From NCBI GenBank assembly GCA_963662705.2, contig OY759767.1, positions 2,480,001 to 2,544,000 on the forward strand: a DNA stretch of 64,000 nucleotides. Reading direction: 5' to 3'. The stretch is from JAPPHA01 sp963662705 (lineage in GTDB: Bacteria; Pseudomonadota; Alphaproteobacteria; Rhodobacterales; Rhodobacteraceae). A program made the translations under genes and the position numbers. Of the stretch, positions 44,598-54,381 are shown piece by piece; position 1 is the stretch's first letter, and every line of letters starts with the position of its first letter. Below the pieces are notes generated by a model, which did no database searches, was not told the DNA's origin, and saw only the letters and a list, made by a program, of their open reading frames with translations.

Positions 44598-45778
44598 TCA
44601 GCTTTGAGGACGCGCTCAAACGGACGCTCGATCTCGCCGAGCCGCTCGATAGCGAGACGATTTCGCTGCCCGACGCAAACGGGCGCGTCCTTGCGCGTGC
44701 GGTGACCGCACGACGTGACCAGCCACCGTTCAATTCGTCGGCAATGGATGGATACGCGGTTCGCTCTCAGGAGGTTCGGCAGGGTTCCCGTTTCAGGGTG
44801 GTCGGAACATCTGCGGCCGGTTCCAGGTTCGTCGGTCAGGTCGGTATCGGAGAGGCCGTCAGGGTCTTTACCGGCGCCCCGGTTCCCGATTGCACTGACA
44901 GGGTCGTCATTCAGGAAGACGTCACGCGAACTGATGACGTGATCACGATCAATGCGGACGTCAGCAGGGGATTTTTCGTCAGGCCAGCGGGCAGTGACTA
45001 CGCGGCCGGAAACACGGTCTCTGCGCCCAGGCGCCTGTGCCCTTCTTCGGTTGCGCTGCTTGCCTCGATGAATGCACGGCAAGTCGAAGTCAAGCGGCGG
45101 CCGCGCGTCGCGATCCTGGCGACCGGAGACGAGCTTGTCGCATTGGGGGATGAAACCCAGGACGATCAGATCGTTTCTTCCAACAACTACGGCATCAAGG
45201 CGATCGTCGAGTCCGAAGGCGGGTGTCCGCAGCTGCTGCCGATCGCTGCAGATTCGATTTCCAGTATCAGGTTCAACCTGGACCTGGCACGTGACGCGGA
45301 TGTGATCGTCACGCTTGGCGGAGCCTCTGTCGGCGACCATGACCTCGTTCGAGGCGTCGCGGTCGAGGCCGGGCTGGAACTGGCTTTCCACAAGGTGGCC
45401 TTGCGCCCGGGAAAACCACTGATGGTCGGAAAAATTGACGGCAAGCTGTTCGTTGGAATCCCCGGGAATCCGGTTTCCTCGATTGTTTGTGGTCACGTGT
45501 TCCTGCGCCCTGTCATGCGGGCCATGCTGGGACTTGGCCGCTCGCCTTTGCCACTGGAACCGGCGATTCTCGGAGCCGATGTTCCCGCGAACGGTCCGAG
45601 ACAACACTTGATGTGCGCGAAGGCCGTCATTCAGAACGGACGTCAAACGATCAGCGCGTTCGAGCGTCAGGACAGTTCCCTGCTTTCAGTCTTGGCGCAA
45701 TCTAACGCGCTTCTCGTTCGCCCTCCGCGTGACCGCCCCCGGATCGCAGGGGATGCGGTCGAATGGATACGCATGTAG
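44594..45778 (+). CDS. moeA: molybdopterin molybdenumtransferase
   Basis: A 394-residue MoeA inserting molybdate into the cofactor. PPFNSSAMDGYAVR, FTGAPVPDCTDRVVIQED, VAILATGDELV, VTLGGASVGDHDLV and IPGNPVSSIV are present. It closes the trp-moa operon. The 265 bases after it lead to the regulated lexA promoter. Confidence 0.95.
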   Translation: MISFEDALKRTLDLAEPLDSETISLPDANGRVLARAVTARRDQPPFNSSAMDGYAVRSQEVRQGSRFRVVGTSAAGSRFVGQVGIGEAVRVFTGAPVPDCTDRVVIQEDVTRTDDVITINADVSRGFFVRPAGSDYAAGNTVSAPRRLCPSSVALLASMNARQVEVKRRPRVAILATGDELVALGDETQDDQIVSSNNYGIKAIVESEGGCPQLLPIAADSISSIRFNLDLARDADVIVTLGGASVGDHDLVRGVAVEAGLELAFHKVALRPGKPLMVGKIDGKLFVGIPGNPVSSIVCGHVFLRPVMRAMLGLGRSPLPLEPAILGADVPANGPRQHLMCAKAVIQNGRQTISAFERQDSSLLSVLAQSNALLVRPPRDRPRIAGDAVEWIRM

Positions 45779-45976
45779 GTGCGCGTGCGGCTTCCACCGG
45801 AACCGCCGGCAACCCTGACCAGCGCTCGGGCAAGGCTGAATTCAGCTTCATGCAACACCGAGGTGTACTGACGAAATCGTACAGGAACCTGTACGTGAAA
45901 ACGTTTCCGACCATACCAAGTGTTGGGTGAATTCGTTTCCTGCGTCCAGATATACACAACCCGATTTCAAAACCTC

Positions 45977-46005
45977 TTGACACAAACCATGAACATAACT
46001 AGAAC
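45977..46005 (+). promoter_or_regulatory. lexA promoter with LexA operator (GAAC-N7-GAAC)
   Basis: TTGACA at 45977-45982 and TAGAAC at 46000-46005 are separated by 17 bases. GAAC at 45991-45994 and 46002-46005 with seven bases between them is the alphaproteobacterial SOS box, and its right half overlaps the -10. LexA would thus repress its own gene by covering the promoter. Confidence 0.8.
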
Positions 46006-46043
46006 AGGACATGTAAATTGCGTCGAAATACCAGGAGGTCACG

Positions 46044-46733
46044 ATGTTGACACCGAAACAACGAGATTTGCTGAAGCTCATTCACGAGCGGGTTCAGAGC
46101 GATGGCATTGTTCCTTCCTACGAAGAAATGCGCGTGGAACTCAAGCTGACATCAAAATCCGGGGTTCATCGTCTTGTCACGGCTCTCGAAGAGCGCGGAT
46201 TCATCAGGCGACTGGCCAACAAGGCGCGCGCGATCGAAATCACCAACTTGCCGGAGGCACTTGATCAGAAACGATTCCGGCCTTCCGTCATTGGTGCCGC
46301 CGCGTCTCGACCTGCCCATCAGTTTCGTGGTGCAGGATCCGCCCGTCACGCTCTTGATGTTCCCGTCATGGGTCAAATCGCGGCAGGTACGCCGATCGAA
46401 GCGATTCAACACGTGTCGCACCATGTTTCGGTTCCCGGGTCCATGCTGGACAACTCGGCCGAACACTATGCCCTGGACGTCAAGGGAGATTCGATGATCA
46501 ACGCGGGGATCAACGATGGCGACGTCGTGGTCATTCGCCATCAGCAGGATGCCGACAGCGGCGACATTGTCGTGGCCCTCGTCGAGGATCAGGAAGCGAC
46601 GTTGAAACGCCTCAGGAAACATGGAGACGTCATCAAACTGGTGGCCGAAAACAAGGATTATGTCACCCAGGTCTACAGACGCGATCAGGTCAGGATTCAG
46701 GGACGCCTTGTCGGATTGTTGAGAACCTACTGA
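46044..46733 (+). CDS. lexA: SOS repressor LexA
   Basis: A 229-residue repressor-protease. Winged-helix DNA-binding domain at 1-65 (MLTPKQRDLLKLIHERV, YEEMRVELKLTSKSGVHRLV), Ala-Gly self-cleavage site in GQIAAGTPIEA, catalytic serine in KGDSMINAGI and lysine in ATLKRL. CAGGAGG provides the ribosome-binding site. The preceding GAAC-N7-GAAC box indicates autoregulation. Confidence 0.96.
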   Translation: MLTPKQRDLLKLIHERVQSDGIVPSYEEMRVELKLTSKSGVHRLVTALEERGFIRRLANKARAIEITNLPEALDQKRFRPSVIGAAASRPAHQFRGAGSARHALDVPVMGQIAAGTPIEAIQHVSHHVSVPGSMLDNSAEHYALDVKGDSMINAGINDGDVVVIRHQQDADSGDIVVALVEDQEATLKRLRKHGDVIKLVAENKDYVTQVYRRDQVRIQGRLVGLLRTY

Positions 46734-46961
46734 ACGGCTTGCGGAGAACACGGCCATATTGCAAAAGCCCAAGAAAGGGCCGAATGTCTCTTGCCGGGAA
46801 TGACCCGGTGGCGTTTCCTTTACCCGAGCAAACAAGCTGATCGGTGAATCTCGTGATGGTCCGGCGCGTAACAGTCGTCGGAACCCGGGTCACCCGGGTA
46901 ATTCGCCAGAGAATGATGCCGGTGTTCAGATGGCTTCCGGGTTCGGCAAAGGGGGGTCTTT

Positions 46962-48398
46962 ATGGGACAATCACGGGTTGCGACACGGTTTGCGCCCTCG
47001 CCCACCGGGACTTTGCACATCGGAGGCGCCCGAACGGCGTTGTTCAACTGGTTGTTTTCCAATAGGCACGGCGGCGAGTTTCGGCTCAGGATAGAGGACA
47101 CCGATCGTGCAAGATCGACGCAGGACGCGATTGACGCCATCTTTGACGGTCTCCGCTGGCTGGGATTGGATCATGATGGCGCCGTTGTTTTTCAGTCGCA
47201 GCGCAGTGACCGACACCGGGAGACCGCGGAACGGTTGCTGTCTTGCGGCAATGCGTACCGGTGCTATGCGACTGAAAAAGAAATCGCGATCGAGCGCGAC
47301 CGAGCGCGAAAGGAAAACCGACCGGTTCTCTTTCAGAGCCCCTGGCGGGATGGGGATCGCCGAAACGCACCGGATCGACCATTTGTCGTTCGCCTGAAGG
47401 CTCCTCGAAGCGGCACGGTTCGAATTCACGATGCAGTCGCAGGTGATGTCGGTTGGAAGGCCGACACGTTAGACGACCTGGTCCTGTTGCGTTCAGACGG
47501 TTCGCCAACCTACATGCTGGCAGTCGTCGTCGATGATCACGATATGGGAATCAGCCACGTAATCCGAGGCAACGACCACCTAGGAAATGCCGGTCGCCAG
47601 GCACTGATTTTCCGGGCATGCGGCTGGGATTTGCCAACTTTTGCGCACATTCCCCTGATTCACGGTCCCGACGGAAAAAAGCTGTCGAAACGCCACGGCG
47701 CCGTCGGTGTCGCGGAATACATGAAGTCGGGGTTCATTCCCGAAGCCATGCGGAACTACCTGGCGCGACTGGGCTGGTCTCACGGCGATGACGAGCTGTT
47801 TTCAACTGAAGACGCGGTGAAGTGGTTTGATCTCGGGTCGGTCGGCAGTTCGCCTTCACGGTTCGATTCCAAGAAACTGGACAGTGTCTCGGCGTATCAT
47901 TTGCGTGCCTCCGACGACGACGTGCTCACTGAGCAGTTGTCGGAATGGTTGCTGGAGACGGGCCGTCAGCCGCTCCTCGAAAACCAACGCGACACCATGC
48001 GCAGTGCGATGCCGGTTTTGAAACAGAACGCGAAACGCCTCCCGGATATTCTTGACCGTGCGTCCTGCCTGCTTTCCCGCCCGACGCCCCCGGGACTCGG
48101 TGAATTGTCTGCGGACCTGGACCTGGACCTTGAGAAAGCTGTCGAACTCGTTGAACTCGTTCGCACGCATGTCATCCTCGATGACGAATTCACCGATGAC
48201 CCCGATGTCAGGATTCGCGGCGTTGCCGAAAGGGCTAACGTCAAGCCGGCCAAGGTGTTCAAGCTCCTTCGAGCAGTTCTTGCGGGGGCTGGCGTTCGAA
48301 ACGCACCACCGGTTTCCGACCTGGTTCAACTCCTCGGCAAAGACGAGTGTTCCGCCAGGTTTGAACGGATTTCGGAACGAATTCAGACGGTCAATTGA
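46962..48398 (+). CDS. gltX: glutamyl-tRNA synthetase
   Basis: A 478-residue class I aminoacyl-tRNA synthetase. RFAPSPTGTLHIGGARTALF carries the HIGH motif and GKKLSKRHG the KMSKS-like loop; the alpha-helical anticodon domain fills the C-terminal third. GGGGGG lies shortly before the ATG. In many relatives comEC separates lexA and gltX; here only 228 bases do. Confidence 0.96.
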   Translation: MGQSRVATRFAPSPTGTLHIGGARTALFNWLFSNRHGGEFRLRIEDTDRARSTQDAIDAIFDGLRWLGLDHDGAVVFQSQRSDRHRETAERLLSCGNAYRCYATEKEIAIERDRARKENRPVLFQSPWRDGDRRNAPDRPFVVRLKAPRSGTVRIHDAVAGDVGWKADTLDDLVLLRSDGSPTYMLAVVVDDHDMGISHVIRGNDHLGNAGRQALIFRACGWDLPTFAHIPLIHGPDGKKLSKRHGAVGVAEYMKSGFIPEAMRNYLARLGWSHGDDELFSTEDAVKWFDLGSVGSSPSRFDSKKLDSVSAYHLRASDDDVLTEQLSEWLLETGRQPLLENQRDTMRSAMPVLKQNAKRLPDILDRASCLLSRPTPPGLGELSADLDLDLEKAVELVELVRTHVILDDEFTDDPDVRIRGVAERANVKPAKVFKLLRAVLAGAGVRNAPPVSDLVQLLGKDECSARFERISERIQTVN

Positions 48399-48869
48399 TA
48401 GCGCGGGCCTGCTTGCAGACACCATTTGTTACCCGAAACAGGAGCAACTCACTGTCGGCATCCTGTTTCGGGTACGTGCCGACAACAGTTTTCGAACGGG
48501 ATGTAATTGCCAGACGCAGTGGGCGCCAAGGTCGGCCGTCCTCCTCATGGCTGGAAATCTGGCTACGGAAACGAGGGCATTAGGAATGCCGTCTTGCAAG
48601 AGTACTCGGCAATACTGCGGATGAACGTGGTGTTCGCGAGCCTTCGCAACATGGAATTCTCCAACGGGACAAACGCATCTCACGTACTTGCCAAACGGGA
48701 GTCGATTCCGCCGGTTGTCAGGTCTGTCGGAGAAGACCGCGTTGTGATAATTGCGGGATGCCGCCGCGTATCTCGACGGACATGGTTTGAAATCCGGCCG
48801 CTTCATCTGGAGTCGCCGGGCGACAGGATTCCATTCCGTAACCACATCTGAGTCTGTGCGAGGAAATTG
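48399..48869. other. 471-base interval between gltX and citrate synthase
   Basis: I see no credible gene. The main feature is the long inverted repeat at 48430-48474. The promoter of the citrate synthase gene should be near the right end but is not obvious. Confidence 0.4.
48430..48474. repeat. perfect 14-bp inverted repeat after gltX
   Basis: TACCCGAAACAGGA and TCCTGTTTCGGGTA are perfect reverse complements separated by 17 bases. Its place 32 bases after gltX fits a transcription terminator, but there is no T-run, and the long loop would equally fit a dyad bound by a protein or a remnant of mobile-element ends. Confidence 0.6.
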
Positions 48870-50171
48870 ATGACCAAAGTTAAATCCGAAACCGCAACTC
48901 TTTCACTCAAGGGCAAATCCTTTGATCTCCCGGTCCACACTTCAGCGCTGGGGCCTGATGTCGTCGATATTCGAAATCTCTATCGTGATGCGAATGTCTT
49001 CACTTACGACCCGGGATACACGTCGACAGCTTCGTGTGACTCATCCATCACGTTCATAGATGGCGAAAACGGAAAACTCCTGTATCGAGGATATCCGATC
49101 GAGCAGCTTGCACGGGCCTCCCACTACCTGGAGGTTTGCTATCTGCTGTTGTACGGCGACCTGCCCAACCGTGAACAGCTCGAAGATTTCGAGACCCGGG
49201 TAACCCGTCATACGATGGTGCACGAGCAGTTGCTATTTCTCTATCGCGGATTTCGAAGGGACGCGCATCCGATGGCCATCGCGTGCGGGGTCGTTGGCGC
49301 CCTTTCCGCGTTTTATCACGATTCAACCGACGTCAATGATCCGCTGCAACGCGAGATCGCGTCGATAAGGATGATTGCCAAGATCCCGACGATCGCGGCA
49401 ATGGCGTACAAGTACTCGGTCGGGCAACCGTTTGTATACCCGAGAAATGACCACGACTATGCGTCAAATTTCCTGCAAATGTGTTTTTCCGTTCCGGCGG
49501 AAGACTATAGCGTCAACCCCGTCATGAGTCGGGCTCTCGACCGGATTTTCATGCTTCATGCCGATCATGAGCAGAACGCTTCGACCTCAACCGTTCGCCT
49601 CGCCGGCTCGTCCGGCGCCAATCCATTTGCATGTGTCGCGGCCGGAATTGCCTGTCTTTGGGGTCCTGCTCATGGTGGCGCGAACCAGGCGTGCCTGGAG
49701 ATACTCAAGGAAATCGGCACCGTTGACAGGATTCCTGAATACATCAAGCGCGCACGCGACCGGTCAGACCCGTTCCGGTTGATGGGATTCGGGCACCGCG
49801 TCTACAAGAATTACGATCCCCGGGCGCAGGTCATCAAGGAATCGGCCGACGAAGTGCTCGATTACCTCGGTACAAAAGACAAGCCGATACTTAAGGTCGC
49901 CAAGGAATTGGAACGAATCGCGCTCCAGGACGATTACTTTGTCGAGAAAAGGCTGTACCCGAATGTCGATTTCTATTCGGGCATAATCCTCGAGGCACTG
50001 GGATTCCCGACCTCGATGTTTACGCCGATATTCGCCCTGAGCCGAACCGTCGGGTGGATCGCGCAGTGGAAGGAAATGCTGGCGGACCCGGTGCAGAAGA
50101 TCGGCCGGCCCAGGCAACGGTACACTGGCAAGTCGATCAGGGAGTACGTCCGGATTTCCGACCGGCCTTGA
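48870..50171 (+). CDS. gltA: citrate synthase
   Basis: A 433-residue type II citrate synthase opening the TCA cycle. Catalytic regions are visible as HADHEQNASTSTVR, GPAHGGANQACLEIL and GFGHRVYKNYDPRA, and the active-site aspartate region VDFYSGI follows. GAGGAAATTG supports the ATG at 48870. Synteny gltX-gltA matches other Rhodobacterales. Confidence 0.96.
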   Translation: MTKVKSETATLSLKGKSFDLPVHTSALGPDVVDIRNLYRDANVFTYDPGYTSTASCDSSITFIDGENGKLLYRGYPIEQLARASHYLEVCYLLLYGDLPNREQLEDFETRVTRHTMVHEQLLFLYRGFRRDAHPMAIACGVVGALSAFYHDSTDVNDPLQREIASIRMIAKIPTIAAMAYKYSVGQPFVYPRNDHDYASNFLQMCFSVPAEDYSVNPVMSRALDRIFMLHADHEQNASTSTVRLAGSSGANPFACVAAGIACLWGPAHGGANQACLEILKEIGTVDRIPEYIKRARDRSDPFRLMGFGHRVYKNYDPRAQVIKESADEVLDYLGTKDKPILKVAKELERIALQDDYFVEKRLYPNVDFYSGIILEALGFPTSMFTPIFALSRTVGWIAQWKEMLADPVQKIGRPRQRYTGKSIREYVRISDRP

Positions 50172-50236
50172 CTGCAAGGTTTCCCGCGTCACGAGGGCCT
50201 GGCGAGGCGGGTCAACCAGGACAATCCAATACTGGG

Positions 50237-51013
50237 TCAACGGCCTTCGAATTCAGGAGGCCTTTTTTCAAGAAATGCCAGAACGCCTTCCCGGAAGTCA
50301 CGGGTGCGGCTCGCCTGGCCCTGCAAGCGGCACTCGATATCCAGCTGCTGTTCCAGCGACTGCTCCAGGCTCAGTCCGAGGGCCTGCTTGGCCAGCCTGT
50401 ATGCTTCAGTCGGGCCTTTGGCCAGATACCGCGCGGTTTCCGCCAGGGAATCTTCAAAATCCTCGTCCGGTACACAGCGCCAGATCATTCCCCAGTCGGC
50501 CGCTTCCGAAGCCGAAATCCGCTCTGACAGCAGCGCTGCCCCGAGCGCCCTCGACAGGCCGATCTTGCGGGGTAGCCAGTAAGTCCCCCCGGCATCGGGA
50601 ATCAACCCGATCCTGGTGAAGGCCTGCAGGAAGTAAGCGCTTTCCTTGGCCAGCGTGATGTCCGTGCATAGTGCCAGGTTGGCCCCTGCCCCGGCAGCAG
50701 CGCCGTTTACGGCAGAAATCGTGGGAATCGTGCAATCTGAAATTGCCCTGACCAGCGGAACATATTCTTCACGTAATGTGGTTTCGATATCGATACTGGC
50801 GACGTTTTCCGAATTTCCGAGATCCTGCCCCGAACAGAAAGCCTTTCCGTGGCCGGTCAGAACAACGACCCTTGCGTCATCTTGTGCGAACTCGAACGCA
50901 TGCACCAATTCAGCACGCATCTGGGCGTTCAGGGCGTTCATTTCGTTCGGCCTGTGCATCATGATCGTTGCGATGTCGTCGAAAACGGAAAATTGCAGTG
51001 TCTCGTATTCCAT
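50237..51013 (-). CDS. enoyl-CoA hydratase/isomerase, PaaG-like
   Basis: A 258-residue crotonase-family enzyme. GKAFCSGQDLGN and NGAAAGAGANLALCTDITLA form the oxyanion hole, and the FTRIGLIPDAGGTYWLPR region with an aspartate resembles PaaG, the ring-epoxide-CoA isomerase of phenylacetate breakdown. I start at MEYETLQF, with AGGA eight bases upstream. No other paa genes are in the window, so a general isomerase role is as likely. It converges with gltA. Confidence 0.85.
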   Translation of the reverse strand: MEYETLQFSVFDDIATIMMHRPNEMNALNAQMRAELVHAFEFAQDDARVVVLTGHGKAFCSGQDLGNSENVASIDIETTLREEYVPLVRAISDCTIPTISAVNGAAAGAGANLALCTDITLAKESAYFLQAFTRIGLIPDAGGTYWLPRKIGLSRALGAALLSERISASEAADWGMIWRCVPDEDFEDSLAETARYLAKGPTEAYRLAKQALGLSLEQSLEQQLDIECRLQGQASRTRDFREGVLAFLEKRPPEFEGR

Positions 51014-51278
51014 CGGGATTTCCTGGTTTTTCCCGGCGCCTGGATTTCTCAGGTCGGGAAGGACGGTCGCACCGGAGCAAATGCCTTCAATCTGCCAGGT
51101 ATCGCAATCACTCCTGCCATGACCTACCCTACACGTCTTTGGACTGGCGAGGAAATCCTGCAGATAAACGCGATTTCCGATGCCAATGAACCTGCCTTGG
51201 GTTGGAAAATGCACTTGGCACTGCTCAAGTCACCGGCTTGCATCGTACTGGTAACCCGTTTGACGCGCGTCTCCGTTG

Positions 51279-51734
51279 TCATTCCCTGGTCAGATGCCGC
51301 AGGCGTTCCGATTCCCGCTCGGACAAGGACTGGAGTGGCTTCATTCGCCTGCTCCTGCGCACGATCACCGCCGCCAGTACGCCGCCGCCGAAAAGAGCGA
51401 CCGGACCCGCGAGCCAGAGAATGAGGTTCGAACCACCCTTCCCCGGTTTCAACAACACATACTCGCCGAATCGATCAACGATGTAATCGAGCACTTGCTG
51501 ATTGGAATCGCCCGCGGTCAGCCGTTCTCTCACAAGTATCCTGAGATCAGCGGCAAGGTCCGCATTCGAACTGTCAATGTTCTCGTTTCGGCAGACAAGG
51601 CACCGAAGTTGGCGGGAGATTTCCTGGGCGCGGGCTTCGAGTTCAACGTCTTCCAGCATCTCGTCCGGTTCAACCGGAATCGCCGGCCTCGCAAGCAACC
51701 CAAGAAGCAGGACCGCGAGGGTCCACCGGGTCAT
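51279..51734 (-). CDS. ccmH: cytochrome c maturation protein CcmH (CycL)
   Basis: A 151-residue periplasmic-facing thiol protein that helps deliver reduced apocytochrome c to the heme ligation complex. After an N-terminal helix comes LRCLVCRNENIDSSNADLA with the CxxC pair, and a C-terminal helix (LILWLAGPVALFGGGVL) anchors it. I start at MTRWTLAVLL, preceded by GGAA; an ATG at 51758 is possible. It follows ccmF by about 100 bases, and no ccmG lies between. Confidence 0.88.
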   Translation of the reverse strand: MTRWTLAVLLLGLLARPAIPVEPDEMLEDVELEARAQEISRQLRCLVCRNENIDSSNADLAADLRILVRERLTAGDSNQQVLDYIVDRFGEYVLLKPGKGGSNLILWLAGPVALFGGGVLAAVIVRRSRRMKPLQSLSERESERLRHLTRE

Positions 51735-51832
51735 CCAGTTTCCGTTCCGCCGGGTCATTCTGTCCCGGAGCCTATCATGGTGCCTGCCTTGACGATTTTG
51801 CCGCTGTTCTCGACACACCGGTTTCCAGGCCG

Positions 51833-53818
51833 TCAGGTAGTCGCAATCCCGGCGGAATTCCTGATGCCGCGTTGACGGCCAATCCCGACACGGATCCTTC
51901 GATCCGAAAGGCTCAACAGGCCACCCATCGCCATGATCGCTGCACCTGCCCAGATCCACACGGCGAACGGCTTGACGTACGTTCGTACAACCCAAAAACC
52001 TCCTTCTTGCCGCTCACCGAGAACAAGATAAAGGTCACGGGAAAACCCGGTGTCAATTGCAGCCTCGGTAGTCTGCGATCCCGAGACAAGATAGGTGCGT
52101 TTTTCCGGCGCCAACGAAGTCACCGGAGTCCCGGATCGTGACACGTCAAAAACGCCTGCGACTGACAGGTAGTTTGGCCCGACCTCCTGCCTTACGTCCG
52201 TGAAGTGAAACACGTAATTTGCTACACTGAAGGTGTCACCCGGTTTCGCCAGCCGAATATCTGTCGTCTCCCAGGCCGTAATTGCGGAAATACCGAACAG
52301 GGTTATTCCGAGGCCAGCGTGTGCGAACGACTTCCCCCAAACCCTTCGAGGGAGTCGGTTCAGACTCATGGACGGAAACACAAGCCAGGAATCCCGGCTT
52401 CGCACCCCGATCAGGAGTTCTCGTACTGCGCCTAACACCAGCCATGCGGCTAGGGCTGCCCCGACAGGTGCCAGCATGCGACCACCGGTTTGAATGACCC
52501 AAACCAGCAATCCGAGGGATAGCGACAATGCGAGTACGCCCCTGAGTCTTTTCATGGATATCCGGAGATTTCCCCGCTTCCAGGGTAACGATGCCCCGAG
52601 AGGAAGAACGGCGGCCAGGACAACCATGAATGGCGTGAAAGCCTGATCGAAAAACGGTGGACCTACAGAGAGCTTACGATCCCATACCAGTTCGGCGACA
52701 AGCGGCCAGATCGTTCCAACGAAAACAACGAACGCGGCAACGCAGAGCAGGAGGTTGTTCAGGATGAGAGCGGATTCACGGCTGATGGCAGTAAACCCGG
52801 CGGAGCCTCCACTGGCTCCGGATCTTGACGCGAACAGCGCGAGTCCCCCGCACGTCGCAACTGCCAGGATGGCGAGGATGAAAACCCCCCGGCCCGGGTC
52901 GTCAGCAAAAGCATGAACCGATGTCAGGACTCCCGAGCGAACGATGAAGGTTCCGATCAAAGTGAAGGAAAAGGCGAGGATCGCCAGCAAAATTGTCCAG
53001 TTCATCAACAGGTTGCGTTTCTCTGTCACGATAGCGGAGTGGAGCAGCGCCGTTGCCGCGAGCCACGGCATGAAGCTGGCGTTTTCGACCGGATCCCAAA
53101 ACCACCAGCCTCCCCAGCCCAGTTCGTAGTAAGCCCACCATGAGCCCAAGGCGATCCCGATTGTCAGCCAAATCCATGCAAACAAGGTCCAGGGCCGGAC
53201 CCACCGTGCCCAAGCGGCATCAACCCGTCCTCCTATCAGCGCAGCGATGGCGAAACTGTAGGTCAAGGACAAACCGACGTAGCCAAGATAAAGAAATGGC
53301 GGATGTAACGCCAAGCCTGGATCCTGCAACAGGGGATTGAGATCGTTGCCATCGAGCGGTGGAACGGAGAGGCGCTCGAAAGGGTTTGAGGTCAGTATCA
53401 GAAAAGCCAGAAATGCTGTCGTGATCATCGACTGAACTGCAAGAACCCGCGCCTTCAGCTCCAGAGGCAATCCTTGATCGAACAGTGCAACGAGCGATCC
53501 GCACAAGACGAGGATCAATACCCAGAGCAGCAAGGATCCCTCGTGGTTCCCCCAAACGCCGGTAACCTTGTACAGCAGCGGCTTCAGGGAGTGGGAATGG
53601 TCTGCGACCAGCCTGACGGAAAAGTCGGACGTAACGAAAGCCGCGGTCAGGCCTGCAAAGGCAAGCCCAACCAGCACGAATTGGAGAATCATACCGGATG
53701 CCGCGAACCGCATCCACCTGGTCCAGCCGCACCGTGCCCCGACGAGCGGTATGACGACGGTCGCACAGGCAACGAAGAGCGCCGTCAAGGCAGCAAATTG
53801 AGATAACTCTACGCTCAT
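51833..53818 (-). CDS. ccmF: cytochrome c heme lyase subunit CcmF (CycK)
   Basis: A 661-residue polytopic membrane protein of the heme handling family. The tryptophan-rich WWD signature is in GWGGWWFWDPVENASFMPWL, and conserved histidines flank it (WGNHEGSLLLWVL and the HSAIVT region). It ligates heme from CcmE to apocytochrome c at the periplasmic face. It lies between ccmE and ccmH in the cycJKL order known from rhizobia. Confidence 0.94.
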   Translation of the reverse strand: MSVELSQFAALTALFVACATVVIPLVGARCGWTRWMRFAASGMILQFVLVGLAFAGLTAAFVTSDFSVRLVADHSHSLKPLLYKVTGVWGNHEGSLLLWVLILVLCGSLVALFDQGLPLELKARVLAVQSMITTAFLAFLILTSNPFERLSVPPLDGNDLNPLLQDPGLALHPPFLYLGYVGLSLTYSFAIAALIGGRVDAAWARWVRPWTLFAWIWLTIGIALGSWWAYYELGWGGWWFWDPVENASFMPWLAATALLHSAIVTEKRNLLMNWTILLAILAFSFTLIGTFIVRSGVLTSVHAFADDPGRGVFILAILAVATCGGLALFASRSGASGGSAGFTAISRESALILNNLLLCVAAFVVFVGTIWPLVAELVWDRKLSVGPPFFDQAFTPFMVVLAAVLPLGASLPWKRGNLRISMKRLRGVLALSLSLGLLVWVIQTGGRMLAPVGAALAAWLVLGAVRELLIGVRSRDSWLVFPSMSLNRLPRRVWGKSFAHAGLGITLFGISAITAWETTDIRLAKPGDTFSVANYVFHFTDVRQEVGPNYLSVAGVFDVSRSGTPVTSLAPEKRTYLVSGSQTTEAAIDTGFSRDLYLVLGERQEGGFWVVRTYVKPFAVWIWAGAAIMAMGGLLSLSDRRIRVGIGRQRGIRNSAGIATT

Positions 53819-53922
53819 GATGTTCGCAACGCAGTCTGCGGCTTCTCCGATCCTGGTCCCTCTCGCTTCAAAGTGCTCCGAGGAACATCCACCAGTTCAG
53901 GCATGAATCTGTTTCCACGAGT

Positions 53923-54369
53923 TCAATTGGCAGGCCTGTATACCCCTTCTTCCCTGAGCGACTCTATCACCTCTTTCGGCATGTAGTTTTCGTCGTGTTT
54001 CGCGAGGATCTCCGTCGCCAAAAATGTCCCGGAGTCGAGCGTTCCCAACGCGACCACACCTTGTCCCTCCCGAAAGAGATCGGGAAGGATTCCCGTGAAG
54101 GTCACGGGGATTCGATGCGATCCGTCAGTAACCTGAAAACGAACGCCCAAATCATGTACTATCAGGCTTCCCTCTTCGACCAAACCACCCAGCCTGAACG
54201 GAACGCCGTCACGAATGTCCTGGTTCTTGACGATCTGGCTGGGATTGCGGAAGAACTGGATTCCGTCCCTGGCAGCATATCCGATCAAGACCGTCGCGAG
54301 CGCCAGAAGCGTAACCGCCGCTGCGATGACCTGGAGGCGGCGTTTCTTCCTGAGACCACGCATCGACAC
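53923..54369 (-). CDS. ccmE: periplasmic heme chaperone CcmE (CycJ)
   Basis: A 148-residue heme chaperone: positively charged start (RGLRKKRRLQVIA), one membrane helix, then an OB-fold domain with RLGGLVEEGSL and LPDLFREGQGVVA and the heme-binding histidine in LAKHDENYMP (HxxxY). It begins 12 bases after argC ends. No ccmI/cycH is seen upstream; argC takes that place. Confidence 0.94.
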   Translation of the reverse strand: MSMRGLRKKRRLQVIAAAVTLLALATVLIGYAARDGIQFFRNPSQIVKNQDIRDGVPFRLGGLVEEGSLIVHDLGVRFQVTDGSHRIPVTFTGILPDLFREGQGVVALGTLDSGTFLATEILAKHDENYMPKEVIESLREEGVYRPAN

Positions 54370-54381
54370 CTGGCTACGCGA

